The notes beneath the pieces are model-generated. The model ran no database searches. It was not told the DNA's origin and saw only the letters and a list, made by a program, of their open reading frames with translations. A DNA stretch of 64,000 bases, from positions 3,029,946 through 3,093,945 of the forward strand of contig NC_014168.1 of the NCBI RefSeq assembly GCF_000092825.1. The letters run 5' to 3'. Every line of letters starts with the position of its first letter. Position 1 is the stretch's first letter. The position numbers were made by a program, and so were the translations under genes. Shown here piece after piece: positions 27,500 through 36,788 of the stretch. The stretch is from Segniliparus rotundus DSM 44985 (GTDB taxonomy: Bacteria > Actinomycetota > Actinomycetes > Mycobacteriales > Mycobacteriaceae).

Positions 27500-28999
27500 T
27501 CAGCCCGCCAGACTGCCAGGGAACAAGTACTCGTCTTTCGGCCGCTCGCCGCTGTGGAACCAGGCCTGGAAGAATCCGCCCAGATCCTTCTTGGCGGTCT
27601 GTTGCGCATACTGTTCGAACTGCGCCCACGAGGCGTTGCCGAACCTGTGGCGCGCAGGCCAGCCGCGCAGAATGTCACTGAACGCCTTTTCGCCGATCAT
27701 CCTGCGCAGCGCATGCAGAGCGAGTTGGCCTTTGTCGTACACGCCTTGCCCGTTCATGATGTCGCCGGCGGTGCACTCGTCTTCCCTGCCGTCGCACATG
27801 TCGGTGAGCAGATGCCCCCAATACGCTTGGTCGTCCCACTGCTCCTGCACATGGTCGCGGTATTTCTGGTCCAGGTCCGCGCCCTCTTCCGACTCCTCCC
27901 ACATCCATTGCAGGTACGAGGCGAAGCATTCGTTCAAACAGATGTCGCGCCATTGGCGCACCGAAACCGAGTCTCCGTACCACTCATGGGTGTTCTCATG
28001 GACGATCACACTGACCTCTTTGCCCGGATCTTCCCACGTCGAGACGTAGACGGGACGGGTTTGCGTCTCCAAAGCCCCGCCGAAATTCTTGTTCCCCAGC
28101 CCAGGGTCGATGAATATCCCACCAGCGGCGACATGCGGGTACGGGCCGAGCTTTTCCTGCAAGAACGCCATGATCTCCGGGTATCGCGCCGCCGCGTCGT
28201 GGACGAAGTCCGGCTGGTCCGGATTGAGGGCGATCACCACAGGCTGCCCGGTGGGCAGAACCGAGCGGCGCACGTCGAAATGGTCGACGGCGATGGGCAC
28301 GAGGTAAGTCGCCACGGGGTTCGGCTCCTTCCACACCGAGGTGGCCCAACCGTCCTTGACGACAGCGGGGGCCTCCAGGCCGCCGCCGATCCCGACCCAG
28401 CCTTCCGGCACGGTGAGGGCGAGGGTGAAGGGCGCCTTGTTGTCCGGGGTGTTGTTCGACGGGAACCAGTATTCGGCCCCGTCCGGCTCGCCGAACTTGG
28501 CAACGCCGCCGCTGGAGGTCTGAACCCAGCCCGGAAGCTCCGATTTGCCCATCGCCGCCGCCTGCTCCTGCTCGTTGAAGGAGTAGGTGATGGCCGCGGT
28601 GAACGTCGTGCCGCTCGGCAGGGGGCGGTCCGGGGTGACGACCAGCTTGGCCTGCTCCGCTGGCTCGGCCGCGGCGGGTTTCCCATTGACCACGGCCTGA
28701 ACTGGGCCGAGATCGGCGAAATCGAGGTCGAAGGAGCGCAGCTCTTGGGTGGCGGCGGCGGTGATCGTCATCGTTGCGTCCACCTGCTTGGAGTCCGGGT
28801 CGAGCCGCAACGCCAGATCATAATGCCCGACCCGGTAGCCGCCGTTGCCGTCCTGGGGGAAATACGGGTCCCCTGCCGTGTCCGCGCCCGGCGCGGGCGC
28901 CGCCGAGGCAACGCGGGACCCGAGCGGCAGCAACGCCCCGGACATGGCCAGGGCGCAGGACAACAAGAGGCAGCGAGCTCGGGGGGCGCGGATTCTCAC
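27500..28999 (-). CDS. Secreted M1 family metallopeptidase
   Basis: A 499-residue zinc aminopeptidase-like protein with a signal peptide (hydrophobic 10-30, cleavage near ASA-APAP). The zinc motif HENTH is followed by NE about 19 residues later, giving a complete M1 HExxH-E set. The exopeptidase motif usually written GAMEN is altered to GALET, which may shift specificity. A beta-rich N-terminal domain (about 40-270) precedes the catalytic domain. The GTG start has TAGGCT six bases upstream (leaderless pattern), and the divergent phosphatase start is only 19 bp away. Confidence 0.9.
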   Translation of the reverse strand: MRIRAPRARCLLLSCALAMSGALLPLGSRVASAAPAPGADTAGDPYFPQDGNGGYRVGHYDLALRLDPDSKQVDATMTITAAATQELRSFDLDFADLGPVQAVVNGKPAAAEPAEQAKLVVTPDRPLPSGTTFTAAITYSFNEQEQAAAMGKSELPGWVQTSSGGVAKFGEPDGAEYWFPSNNTPDNKAPFTLALTVPEGWVGIGGGLEAPAVVKDGWATSVWKEPNPVATYLVPIAVDHFDVRRSVLPTGQPVVIALNPDQPDFVHDAAARYPEIMAFLQEKLGPYPHVAAGGIFIDPGLGNKNFGGALETQTRPVYVSTWEDPGKEVSVIVHENTHEWYGDSVSVRQWRDICLNECFASYLQWMWEESEEGADLDQKYRDHVQEQWDDQAYWGHLLTDMCDGREDECTAGDIMNGQGVYDKGQLALHALRRMIGEKAFSDILRGWPARHRFGNASWAQFEQYAQQTAKKDLGGFFQAWFHSGERPKDEYLFPGSLAG

Positions 29000-29018
29000 A
29001 CCAGCAGCCTAACGGACA

Positions 29019-29570
29019 ATGGCCACTGTGCGTTCGCCCGAAACCCTCGTCCTGCCCAAAACCCTCATCTTGCTCCGCCACGGCAAATCCGGCTATCCCG
29101 CTGGGACCGCGGACCACGAGCGTCCGCTCGCCGATCGGGGCTGGCGGGAAGCGGGGCTGGCGGGCGCGTGGCTGCGCGGCGAGGGCTTCGACATCGACCA
29201 GGTGCTGTGCTCGACCGCCCGACGCACACGGGAGACCTTGCAAGCCACCGAAGTCAAGGCTGCGGCGCAATTCCACCCGCGCCTCTACGGGGCGAGCGAT
29301 GTCGAGGTGGTGGGGCTGGTCGCGGAGCTTCCCGAGAGCGTCGCCACCGCTCTGGTGGTGGGCCACCACCCCGGCATGCCCCAGACGGCCGAGGCGTTGC
29401 ACGAGCTCGCCGCGCGCCACGCCGGTTCCGCCGGGGCGGGGAACCCCGCCCTGGCGCGCCTGCTCGAAAAATACCCGACCAGCGCGCTCACCGTGATCCG
29501 CGTCGCGGGCAGTTGGGCCGAGCTGCCCGTGCGCGGCGGCGAGGTGGCGCAATTCCACATTCCGCGTTAG
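29019..29570 (+). CDS. SixA-like histidine phosphatase
   Basis: A 183-residue member of the histidine phosphatase superfamily. The catalytic motif LLRHGKS is at about 19-25, the STARRTRET segment carries the second Arg, and VVGHHPG holds the other His. Short proteins of this type are annotated as SixA phosphohistidine phosphatases, but in actinobacteria the substrate is unproven. Its ATG is only 19 bp from the divergent peptidase start, so it must share or interleave promoter elements with it. Confidence 0.88.
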   Translation: MATVRSPETLVLPKTLILLRHGKSGYPAGTADHERPLADRGWREAGLAGAWLRGEGFDIDQVLCSTARRTRETLQATEVKAAAQFHPRLYGASDVEVVGLVAELPESVATALVVGHHPGMPQTAEALHELAARHAGSAGAGNPALARLLEKYPTSALTVIRVAGSWAELPVRGGEVAQFHIPR

Positions 29571-29582
29571 CCCGCGGGCGGC

Positions 29583-30974
29583 TCATGCCTCGCGCGGGGG
29601 GTGTTCCTCCGCTTTGCGCCGGACCAACCGGAACCCGAGGGCTGCTGCCGCCACCCATGCCACGCCCACAGCGAGCACTGCGCGACCAGCTTCGGAGCAG
29701 CCTTCCTCGAGGAGCACTGAAGCCAGCAGGAGCCCCGCGAAGGCGGTGGACCAGGGGGCGAGCGGCAATCGGAATTCGGCCGCCGCCGCTCGGCGCGCTG
29801 CCACCGCGCGCCGATAGCCCAGGTGCGAGGCGAGGATCAACCCCCACACGATGACGATGCCGATCGTGGCGAGCGAGATGAGCACGGACCACGCCGCCTG
29901 CGGCGCGAACAGGTTCGCCCCGACGGCCAGTGCCATGACGAGCGCGGAGACGGCCAGCGCCTTGGCGGGCACCCTGCGCGCGGAAAGCTCGCCCAGCGGA
30001 CGCGGCCCCTCCCCGCGCAGAGCGATGGCCCGGAGCAAGCGCGCCGTCGAATACATGCTGGCATTGCAGGAGCTCGCCGCGGCGGTGAGCACCACGAAGT
30101 TCACCACGCCCGCCGCGAACGGCACGCCCGCGTCCAGGAACACGGCGACGAACGGGCTCTGCCCCGGTTGGTACGAGCGCCAGCCGCGCAGGCAGAGGAG
30201 CACGGCGAGGGCTCCGAGGTAGAACAGGGCAATGCGCAGAGGAATGCTGGTCACGGCCTTGCGCAAGGTGCGTTTCGCGTCCCGCGCCTCGCCAGCGGTC
30301 AGTCCGACCTGTTCGACCCCGGCGTACGCGAAAAGCGCCAACGGCAACGCGGCGAACACCACGGACGACCCGTTCGGGAAGATTCCGCCGTCCCGCCACA
30401 GGTTCGCGACGCTCGCGCCAGGCACCGCCAGCAGCTGCGGGACGGGCAGCAGCGCCCAGACCCCGAACACGATGAGCGCGAGAATCGTGGCCGCTTTCAT
30501 ACCCGCGAACCAGAACTCCGTCTCGCCGTACACTTTGGCGGAGGCGAGGTTCACCAGCGCGAGCGCGGCGATGAAACCGAACGCTGCCGCCCAGACCGGG
30601 ACCGCGGGCCACCACAATTGCAGGTATTTCCCGGCAGCGGTCGCCTCGGCCGCGCACCCCACCGACACTGTGACCCAGTAGGTCCAGCCGCTGAGAAAAC
30701 CGGCGAACCCGCCCAGGAATTCCCTGGGGTACTCGTACAGGCTGCCGGAGGTCGGCCGATAGTCGAGCAGTTCGCCGAGGGCGCGACTGATGACGAGGAT
30801 CGCCAGCCCGGCGACGGCGAAGACCAGCAGCAGCGCGGGCCCGACATCGTGGATGGCGGTCCCAGTGCCGTAGAAAAGCCCGGTGCCGATGGCGCCGCCG
30901 ACGGCCATCATCCGGATCATTCGGACTGAGAGCCCGCGCCGGTAGCCTTCGAGGGAGGGGGAGGCCCCGCTCAT
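29583..30974 (-). CDS. Amino acid permease (APC superfamily)
   Basis: A 463-residue integral membrane protein with about 12 transmembrane segments. The N-terminal IRMMAVGGAIGTGLFYGTG is the amino-acid-binding unwound helix 1 of the AAT group. FAYAGVEQVGLTAGEA in the middle is the helix 6 signature. These suggest proton-coupled uptake of an amino acid; the particular one cannot be told. It starts seven bases after the fadE25 stop without its own promoter, so it is probably co-transcribed with it. Confidence 0.9.
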   Translation of the reverse strand: MSGASPSLEGYRRGLSVRMIRMMAVGGAIGTGLFYGTGTAIHDVGPALLLVFAVAGLAILVISRALGELLDYRPTSGSLYEYPREFLGGFAGFLSGWTYWVTVSVGCAAEATAAGKYLQLWWPAVPVWAAAFGFIAALALVNLASAKVYGETEFWFAGMKAATILALIVFGVWALLPVPQLLAVPGASVANLWRDGGIFPNGSSVVFAALPLALFAYAGVEQVGLTAGEARDAKRTLRKAVTSIPLRIALFYLGALAVLLCLRGWRSYQPGQSPFVAVFLDAGVPFAAGVVNFVVLTAAASSCNASMYSTARLLRAIALRGEGPRPLGELSARRVPAKALAVSALVMALAVGANLFAPQAAWSVLISLATIGIVIVWGLILASHLGYRRAVAARRAAAAEFRLPLAPWSTAFAGLLLASVLLEEGCSEAGRAVLAVGVAWVAAAALGFRLVRRKAEEHPPREA

Positions 30975-30981
30975 AGGCCGC

Positions 30982-32142
30982 TCAGCGCAGCAACGCCCGC
31001 GACATCACCAACCGCTGGATCTGGTTCGTGCCCTCGTAGATCTGTGTGATCTTCGCGTCGCGCATCATGCGCTCCACGGGGAAGTCGCGCGTGTACCCAG
31101 CGCCGCCGAGGACCTGGACCGCGTTCGTGGTGACTTCCATCGCGACGTCCGAGGCGAAGCATTTCGCGGCGGAGGAGAGCGCTGTGGAGCCAGCCGCGCC
31201 GCGCTCGGCCCGTTCGGCCGACGCGTAGACCATGAGCCGCGCGGCCTGGATTTTCATCGCCATGTCCGCGAGCATGAACGACACCCCTTGGAATTCCGTT
31301 GTGGCACGGCCGAACTGTTTGCGCTCCTTGGCGTACGCGACCGCGATGTCCAGCGCGCCTTGGGCGATGCCCACCGCCTGCGCGCCGATGGTCGGCCGGG
31401 TGTGGTCGAGGCTTTGCAGCGCAGTTTTGAACCCGGAGCCCGGCTCACCGATGACGCGGTCCCCTGGGATCTTGCAGTGGTCGAAGAGCAGCTCGACGGT
31501 GGGGCTGCCCTTGATGCCCATCTTCTTCTCTTTGCCGCCCACCGAGAATCCCTCGTCGTCGCGGTGCACGATGAACGCGGAAATGCCGTGCGCGCCCTTG
31601 TCCGGGTCGGTGACCGCCATGACCGTGAACCAGGTGGACTCGCTGCCGTTGGAGATCCAGCATTTGGAGCCGTCGAGGACCCAGTCGTCGCCAGCGGCGC
31701 GGGCCCGTGTGCGCATGGAGGCCGCGTCCGAGCCGGCCTCTCGTTCGGAAAGCCCGTAGGAGGCGAAAGCCTCGCCCGACGCGATGGAGGGCAGCACTTT
31801 CTTTTTGAGCTCTTCGGAGCCGTTGAGGATGAGGCCCGTCGTGCCGAGTTTGTTCACGGCGGGAATGAGGCTGGAGGACGCGCAGACGCGGGCGATCTCT
31901 TCGACGACCACGCAACAGGACACCGCGTCGGCGCCCTCGCCGCCGTACTGCTCGGGGATGTGCGGGGCGGAGAAACCGTTCTTGGCGAGGGCTTCGGCCG
32001 CTTCGCGCGGGAAACGCTCGTGTTCGTCCACGTCGGTGGCGTGAGGTTGGATTTCTCGTTCGGAGAGCGCTCGGACAGCGGCTCGCAACTCTTCCTGCTC
32101 GTCGCTCAGGGCGAATTGGAGTGGCGCGGGGGTGTGGGACAC
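30982..32142 (-). CDS. fadE25: Acyl-CoA dehydrogenase (FadE25-like)
   Basis: A 386-residue FAD enzyme oxidising acyl-CoA to trans-2-enoyl-CoA. The family patterns are GLSEREAGSDAASM (substrate/FAD), WISNGSESTWF, KEKKMGIKGSPT, the dimer-contact RKQFG and the C-terminal YEGTNQIQR, whose Glu is the usual base. The closest family by pattern and context is FadE25, which lies beside purE-purK in mycobacteria; here upp and an OYE gene are inserted between. The GTG start has GAGGA upstream. It reads into the permease gene. Confidence 0.9.
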   Translation of the reverse strand: MSHTPAPLQFALSDEQEELRAAVRALSEREIQPHATDVDEHERFPREAAEALAKNGFSAPHIPEQYGGEGADAVSCCVVVEEIARVCASSSLIPAVNKLGTTGLILNGSEELKKKVLPSIASGEAFASYGLSEREAGSDAASMRTRARAAGDDWVLDGSKCWISNGSESTWFTVMAVTDPDKGAHGISAFIVHRDDEGFSVGGKEKKMGIKGSPTVELLFDHCKIPGDRVIGEPGSGFKTALQSLDHTRPTIGAQAVGIAQGALDIAVAYAKERKQFGRATTEFQGVSFMLADMAMKIQAARLMVYASAERAERGAAGSTALSSAAKCFASDVAMEVTTNAVQVLGGAGYTRDFPVERMMRDAKITQIYEGTNQIQRLVMSRALLR

Positions 32143-32261
32143 GATTGTGCATTCCTCATTTCAGCTCGGTTGCGATGCCAGCTCGGCGGGGCCGAAACCG
32201 GCTCGACGGGTGAACGCCGGTTCACATGGACACATTCTAGCCGGTGCCTTACGGTGGACGC

Positions 32262-32885
32262 ATGTCTGTGACGGTGGTGGACCATCCGCTCGCCTTGGCG
32301 CGCCTGACCACCCTGCGCGACGAGCGGACCGGCAACGCCGCGTTCCGCGCCGCGTTGCGCGATCTGACGCTGATCCTGGTCTATGAGGCGACGCGGGCTC
32401 TGCCGAGCGAGGAGCTGCGTGTGCGCACGCCGCTCGCCCAGACCACGGGGTTCCAGCTCGCCGAATCGCCCCTGCTCGTCCCGGTGCTGCGCGCCGGGCT
32501 CGGCATGGTGGACCAAGCGCATGCGCTGATCCCTGAGGCGCAAGTCGGGTTCGTGGGCGTCGCTCGCGACGAGCGCACCGCACAACCAGTGCCGTATTTC
32601 GCTTCGCTGCCGGAGGATTTGAGCAACCGGCCTGTTTTTGTGCTCGACCCCATGCTCGCGACTGGTGGTTCGATGGCGCACACCCTCGAACTGCTCCGCG
32701 CGCGCAAGGCCGACAATCTCACCGTGGTCTGCGTGGTCTGCGCCCCGGAGGGCGTGGCGGCGCTCGAGGCGCTCGACATTCCTGTGCGGCTGGTCACCGC
32801 CGCAGTGGATGAGGGCCTGAATGCCCAGCAGTACATCGTCCCAGGGCTCGGCGACGCCGGGGATCGGCAGTTCGGCGCACGCTAG
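32262..32885 (+). CDS. upp: Uracil phosphoribosyltransferase
   Basis: A 207-residue enzyme salvaging uracil with PRPP to UMP. The PRPP-binding loop DPMLATGGS is at about 128-136. [11 protein letters not shown] and the C-terminal GDAGDRQFG are family signatures. TACGGT at 32250-32255 ends six bases before the ATG (leaderless pattern). It is divergent from fadE25. The following 259 bp (32886-33144) hold no gene I can support; an AGGCTAACCT half-site resembling an iron box lies near 33023-33032. Confidence 0.95.
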   Translation: MSVTVVDHPLALARLTTLRDERTGNAAFRAALRDLTLILVYEATRALPSEELRVRTPLAQTTGFQLAESPLLVPVLRAGLGMVDQAHALIPEAQVGFVGVARDERTAQPVPYFASLPEDLSNRPVFVLDPMLATGGSMAHTLELLRARKADNLTVVCVVCAPEGVAALEALDIPVRLVTAAVDEGLNAQQYIVPGLGDAGDRQFGAR

Positions 32886-33144
32886 CGCAGCATGCGCTCT
32901 CTTGTCGATGTCCTCGGCAACGCGGGCACGCCGGAGCCCTTTGCCGGAGTCAGCCGATAAAAAGCATGTCGGAGAGAATATTTCCGGATTGCGACGTTCG
33001 CGCAGACGCACCCTTGCCTTGCAGGCTAACCTGGGCCTTGACGCAGGCCGTGTTGCGACGGCGAACCCGCGGAACCATCCCGGCCACCTGGCGCAACGAC
33101 CGCGCCGACCAACAGCCGCACCGACTTCGGAGGAAAACAGCACT

Positions 33145-34410
33145 ATGGCTTCTGACCCCCTCGCCCAACCGCTCACGCTGCCGTGCGGCCAGGTGCTGCC
33201 GAACCGGCTGATGAAATCAGCCCTCAGCGAGACGCTCGGGGACCGCGACGGCGCGCCCACCCCTGCGCTGCTCAGCCTGTACGAACGATGGGGCGGCGGC
33301 GGTTACGGCCTGGTGGTCACCGGCAACATCATGGTGGACTCGCGCCACCGGGGCGAGCCGGGCAATGTCGTGGTCGAGGACGACCGGCACTTGGCCGGGC
33401 TCTCCCGTTGGGCGAAGGCCTTCCAAAACCGCGCCGAAGCGCCGCTGTGGGGGCAAATCAACCACCCAGGGCGGCAGGCCATGAACTTCGCCAACAAAAC
33501 CCGGCCCGTCGCGCCGAGCGCGGTGAAGGCGAACATCCCCATGATCGCTTCCACGCCGAGGGAGCTGCGCGGCGAGGAAATCGAAGACATCCTCGACCGC
33601 TATGCCACGACCGCGGCTGTGCTGGAGGCCGCCGGGTTCCACGGCGTGCAACTGCACGCGGCCCACGGCTACCTGATAACCCAGTTCCTCTCGCCGCTCG
33701 CCAACAAGCGGACGGACGAATGGGGCGGGGACCCCCAGCGGCGCCAGCGGTTCCTCATCGAAGCGGTGCGCCGGGTCCGCTCGCGGGTCAGCCCCTCGTT
33801 CGGGGTCGGGGTGAAACTCAACTCGGCCGACTTCCAACGCGGCGGCTTCTCGGAAGAGGAGTCGCGGGAAGTCGTCCGGGCGCTCTCGTCCGAATCGTTA
33901 GATCTCATCGAGATCAGCGGCGGCAACTACGAGTCGCCCGCGATGGTCGGCCAGGCGAAGACAGCGGCCGCGAGCACGGTTGCGCGCGAGGCGTACTTCC
34001 TCGAATACGCGAAGACCGTGCGGGAGCACGCTGGCTCGGTCCCGCTGGCGGTGACCGGGGGCTTCCGCAGCAAAGCCGCGATGGCGGAGGCGGTCAGCTC
34101 CGGAGCCGTCGACGTCGTCGGGCTCGGCAGACCGGCTGTCTCAGAGCCTGAGGCGGGGAACGCGTTGCTCACGGGCGGCGCGCAACGGCTCGGCTCGTAC
34201 GGGGCCCGAGCCGGATTGCGCCCCCTCGTCGGCAAGGTCACGGACCTCAAACAGCTCGACAGCGTGCTCGACCTGCAATGGCACACGCAGCAATTGCGCC
34301 GCATCGGCGAGGGGAAAGAGCCGAAACTCAGTCAGAGCTGGTGGGAAACCATCGTCACCATGATGCTCACCTTGGGGCCGAAGGCGTTCCAGGTCCGACG
34401 CGGCCGTTAG
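33145..34410 (+). CDS. NADH:flavin oxidoreductase / old yellow enzyme family
   Basis: A 421-residue FMN-dependent (beta/alpha)8 protein. The N-terminal PNRLMKSALSE, QINHPGRQ, the HAAHGYLITQFLSP active-site segment (His-Ala-Ala-His) and NKRTDEWGG are typical of the OYE group that includes NADH:flavin oxidoreductases without the extra FeS domain. It reduces activated alkenes or similar; the physiological substrate is unknown. GGAGGAAAAC precedes the ATG. Its stop abuts the convergent purE stop, with no intergenic bases. Confidence 0.92.
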   Translation: MASDPLAQPLTLPCGQVLPNRLMKSALSETLGDRDGAPTPALLSLYERWGGGGYGLVVTGNIMVDSRHRGEPGNVVVEDDRHLAGLSRWAKAFQNRAEAPLWGQINHPGRQAMNFANKTRPVAPSAVKANIPMIASTPRELRGEEIEDILDRYATTAAVLEAAGFHGVQLHAAHGYLITQFLSPLANKRTDEWGGDPQRRQRFLIEAVRRVRSRVSPSFGVGVKLNSADFQRGGFSEEESREVVRALSSESLDLIEISGGNYESPAMVGQAKTAAASTVAREAYFLEYAKTVREHAGSVPLAVTGGFRSKAAMAEAVSSGAVDVVGLGRPAVSEPEAGNALLTGGAQRLGSYGARAGLRPLVGKVTDLKQLDSVLDLQWHTQQLRRIGEGKEPKLSQSWWETIVTMMLTLGPKAFQVRRGR

Positions 34411-34956
34411 TCAGCCCTCTCTGACCGGCCCTGTCTGCTCAGCCTTGTCCGGCCAACGCTGGCGCACCGTCTCTTGCAGCGCGGCGTTTTTCACCGCGAC
34501 CACATCGACGAGCTCGGCGGCGAAATCCGTGAGCTTCGCGCGCAGCGAAGCGTCCGAGGCGGCCAAGATCCGCACAGCGAGCAGCCCCGCGTTGCGGCCC
34601 GCGCCGACCCCGACAGTCGCCACCGGCACCCCCGCTGGCATCTGCACGATGGACAGCAACGAGTCCAGCCCGTCGAGCTTCTGCAACGGCACCGGCACGC
34701 CGATCACTGGGAGCACGGTCGCCGAGGCGACCATGCCGGGCAAGTGCGCGGCCCCGCCAGCGCCAGCGATGATGACCCGCACACCGCGCTCCTGCGCCTC
34801 GGCCGCGTAGGCGAGCATGCCTGCCGGGGTGCGGTGCGCCGAGACCACTCGCGCCTCGAACCCGACCCCGAACTCCGCGAGCGCCTGGGCGGCGGGCTCC
34901 AACACCGGCCAATCCGAGTCGCTGCCCATAATCACACCAACGAGTGTTTGCGTCAT
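34411..34956 (-). CDS. purE: N5-carboxyaminoimidazole ribonucleotide mutase
   Basis: The 181-residue class I PurE moves the carboxyl group from N5-CAIR to give CAIR in purine synthesis. Conserved GSDSDWPVL and SAHRTP (catalytic His) and the [11 protein letters not shown] loop are present. It sits nine bases after purK. A TAAGGT hexamer that includes the purK stop codon ends six bases before the purE ATG, so an internal leaderless promoter may add to read-through from purK. Confidence 0.95.
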   Translation of the reverse strand: MTQTLVGVIMGSDSDWPVLEPAAQALAEFGVGFEARVVSAHRTPAGMLAYAAEAQERGVRVIIAGAGGAAHLPGMVASATVLPVIGVPVPLQKLDGLDSLLSIVQMPAGVPVATVGVGAGRNAGLLAVRILAASDASLRAKLTDFAAELVDVVAVKNAALQETVRQRWPDKAEQTGPVREG

Positions 34957-34965
34957 GAGGCCACC

Positions 34966-36120
34966 TTATTCCCCAGCTGAGAGCCAGCGCGCCGCCCGCT
35001 CGGCTTCTTGCCGCACCGCGTCGAGGTCCGCCGCCCGGCCAGTCAGGTTGACGTGCCCGATCTTGCGCCCTGGACGTGGCTCTTTGCCGTACAAGTGGAC
35101 TTTGACCCTCGGCGAGCGCCCCATCAGGTGGTGCACTCGCTCGTCCATGGACATCCCGTTCGTCGCCGAGGAGCCCACAATGTTGGCCATCACCGTCACC
35201 TCCGCGAGCGGGGACGGGTCGCCGAGGGGGTAGTCCAGCACCGCGCGCAAATGCTGCTCGAACTGGCTCGTCGTCGAACCGTCCATCGTCCAGTGCCCGC
35301 TGTTGTGCGGCCGCATCGCAAGCTCGTTGACGAGGATTCGGCCGTCGGCCGTCTCGAAAAGCTCCACCGCCATCACCCCGACCACGCCGAGCTCTGTGGC
35401 GATGTCGATCGCGAGCTTCTGCGCTTGGGCGGCCAGGCTCTCGTCGAGGTTCTGCGCGGGCGCGATCACCACCGTGCACATGCCGTTCTCCTGCACCGTC
35501 TCCACCACTGGCCAGACGCAGACCTGGCCGAGCGGGGAGCGCGCCACCATCGCGGACAGCTCGCGCTTGGCCGCCACCTTTTCCTCGGCGAGGACGTCCT
35601 GACCTGCCTCCAACAGCTGGGCGACGACCTCGCGGGCCTCCTCTTTGCTCTGCGGGAACCAGACGCCCCGCCCGTCATAGCCGCCGCTCGCCGTTTTCAG
35701 GACCAGCCCGGAGCCGGGCCACGGGCACGCTTCGGGGTCCTCCACTCGCCAAAAACCCGGCGCGGGAGCCCCGAACTCGGCAAGCCGTTCCCGCATGAGC
35801 AGCTTGTTCTGCGCGAACCGCAGGGCCGAGGCGGACGGATGCACCGCGACGCCCTGCGCCTCCAACGCCACCAACACGTCCTGCGGAACCTGCTCGTGAT
35901 CGAAGGTGAGCGCGACCGCCCCCTGCGCCGCCCGGCGCAAAGCTTCCAGCTCGCTCGCCTTCCCGAGCACCACGTCCGGGCTGATTTGCGCCGCTGGATC
36001 GTCAGGGCGCTCAGCCACGACGCGCAGACCTCGGCCCAGCGCGATCGCGGCTTGATGCGTCATGCGGGCCAGCTGGCCGCCGCCCACCATCGCCACCAGG
36101 GGTTGTTCGGAGGAAGTCAC
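34966..36120 (-). CDS. purK: N5-carboxyaminoimidazole ribonucleotide synthase
   Basis: A 384-residue ATP-grasp ligase making N5-CAIR from AIR, bicarbonate and ATP, upstream of PurE in the pathway. It shows an N-terminal GGGQLARM nucleotide-binding loop, LKTASGGYDGRG (ATP-binding) and a C-terminal VNELAMRPHNSGHWT metal site. The GTG start at 36120 is supported by TATGCT ending six bases upstream (leaderless pattern). The divergent gtrA-like start is 32 bp away. Confidence 0.95.
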   Translation of the reverse strand: MTSSEQPLVAMVGGGQLARMTHQAAIALGRGLRVVAERPDDPAAQISPDVVLGKASELEALRRAAQGAVALTFDHEQVPQDVLVALEAQGVAVHPSASALRFAQNKLLMRERLAEFGAPAPGFWRVEDPEACPWPGSGLVLKTASGGYDGRGVWFPQSKEEAREVVAQLLEAGQDVLAEEKVAAKRELSAMVARSPLGQVCVWPVVETVQENGMCTVVIAPAQNLDESLAAQAQKLAIDIATELGVVGVMAVELFETADGRILVNELAMRPHNSGHWTMDGSTTSQFEQHLRAVLDYPLGDPSPLAEVTVMANIVGSSATNGMSMDERVHHLMGRSPRVKVHLYGKEPRPGRKIGHVNLTGRAADLDAVRQEAERAARWLSAGE

Positions 36121-36126
36121 CCAGAC

Positions 36127-36144
36127 AGCATAGAGAGGTACACT
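36127..36144. promoter_or_regulatory. Interleaved divergent -10 boxes of purK and gtrA-like gene
   Basis: TATGCT on the minus strand (36127-36132) serves purK and TACACT on the plus strand (36139-36144) serves the GtrA gene. They are six bases apart and end six and eight bases before their start codons. Each -35 must lie in or beyond the other gene's promoter. Confidence 0.6.
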
Positions 36145-36152
36145 CTGCCCCT

Positions 36153-36731
36153 ATGCCCGACACCGACCACGAAACGTCAGAGCCGGCCGAGCTGATCGAG
36201 CGCGCTGTGCTGCGGCTGCTCCCGAGGCCCCTGCAAGCGCTGCTCCTGCGTCACCACGAACTGATCAAGTTCGGCGTGGTCGGGGCCACCACCATGGTGT
36301 TCGACATGGCGGTGTACTACGCGCTCATCTTCACTGTGATGCCCACGAAGCCGACGGTCGCGAAAATCTTCTCCGGGGTGCTCGCGACAGTGCTCAGTTA
36401 CATTCTCAACAGCGAGTGGTCGTTCAAGCACCGCGGCGGGCGGCAACGGCACCATGAGGCGCTGCTGTTCTTCGGGATCAGTGGGATCGGCGCGCTGCTC
36501 GGGGCCGCGCCGCTGTGGGTGGCGAACAATCTCTTCCACATCCGCCACGGCGGCTCCTGGATGCACACCGTGCTTGTGGACTTCGTGCTCGCGTACATCA
36601 TCGGCAATGTGATGCAGATGGCATTCCGGTTCTGGGCGTTGCGCAAATTCGCGTACCCGGTCCTTTTGGACGACCTGCCGGCCGACGAGACGGCAGAGTC
36701 GGCGGACACGGCCGCGTCCCTCGGACCCTAG
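36153..36731 (+). CDS. GtrA-like membrane protein
   Basis: A 192-residue protein of the GtrA/DPMS family with four transmembrane segments (about 40-60, 70-90, 100-120, 135-160). GtrA-type proteins help polyprenyl-linked sugars cross the membrane in wall polysaccharide synthesis. FGVVGATTMVFDMAVYY and SYILNSEWSFKHR are typical family segments. The same gene lies divergent from purK in mycobacteria (Rv3277-type). TACACT ends eight bases before the ATG. A GC-rich hairpin overlaps its stop codon. Confidence 0.88.
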   Translation: MPDTDHETSEPAELIERAVLRLLPRPLQALLLRHHELIKFGVVGATTMVFDMAVYYALIFTVMPTKPTVAKIFSGVLATVLSYILNSEWSFKHRGGRQRHHEALLFFGISGIGALLGAAPLWVANNLFHIRHGGSWMHTVLVDFVLAYIIGNVMQMAFRFWALRKFAYPVLLDDLPADETAESADTAASLGP

Positions 36732-36750
36732 GCGGCCGCTTCGGCCGCCT
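36730..36750. terminator. Bidirectional hairpin between gtrA-like gene and mtr
   Basis: AGGCGGCCG pairs perfectly with CGGCCGCCT across a 3-nt loop (CTT), beginning within the stop codon of the GtrA-like gene. It lies between two convergent genes and should stop both transcripts. Confidence 0.7.
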
Positions 36751-36788
36751 GATTCGCGGCGCCGATCGGCGAGACGCGGCGGCGGGCC

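Noticed and set aside
33004..33040. An IdeR box before the OYE gene
   Set aside because: Only the central AGGCTAACCT half matches; about 10 of 19 positions fit overall, too weak without a genome-wide motif scan.
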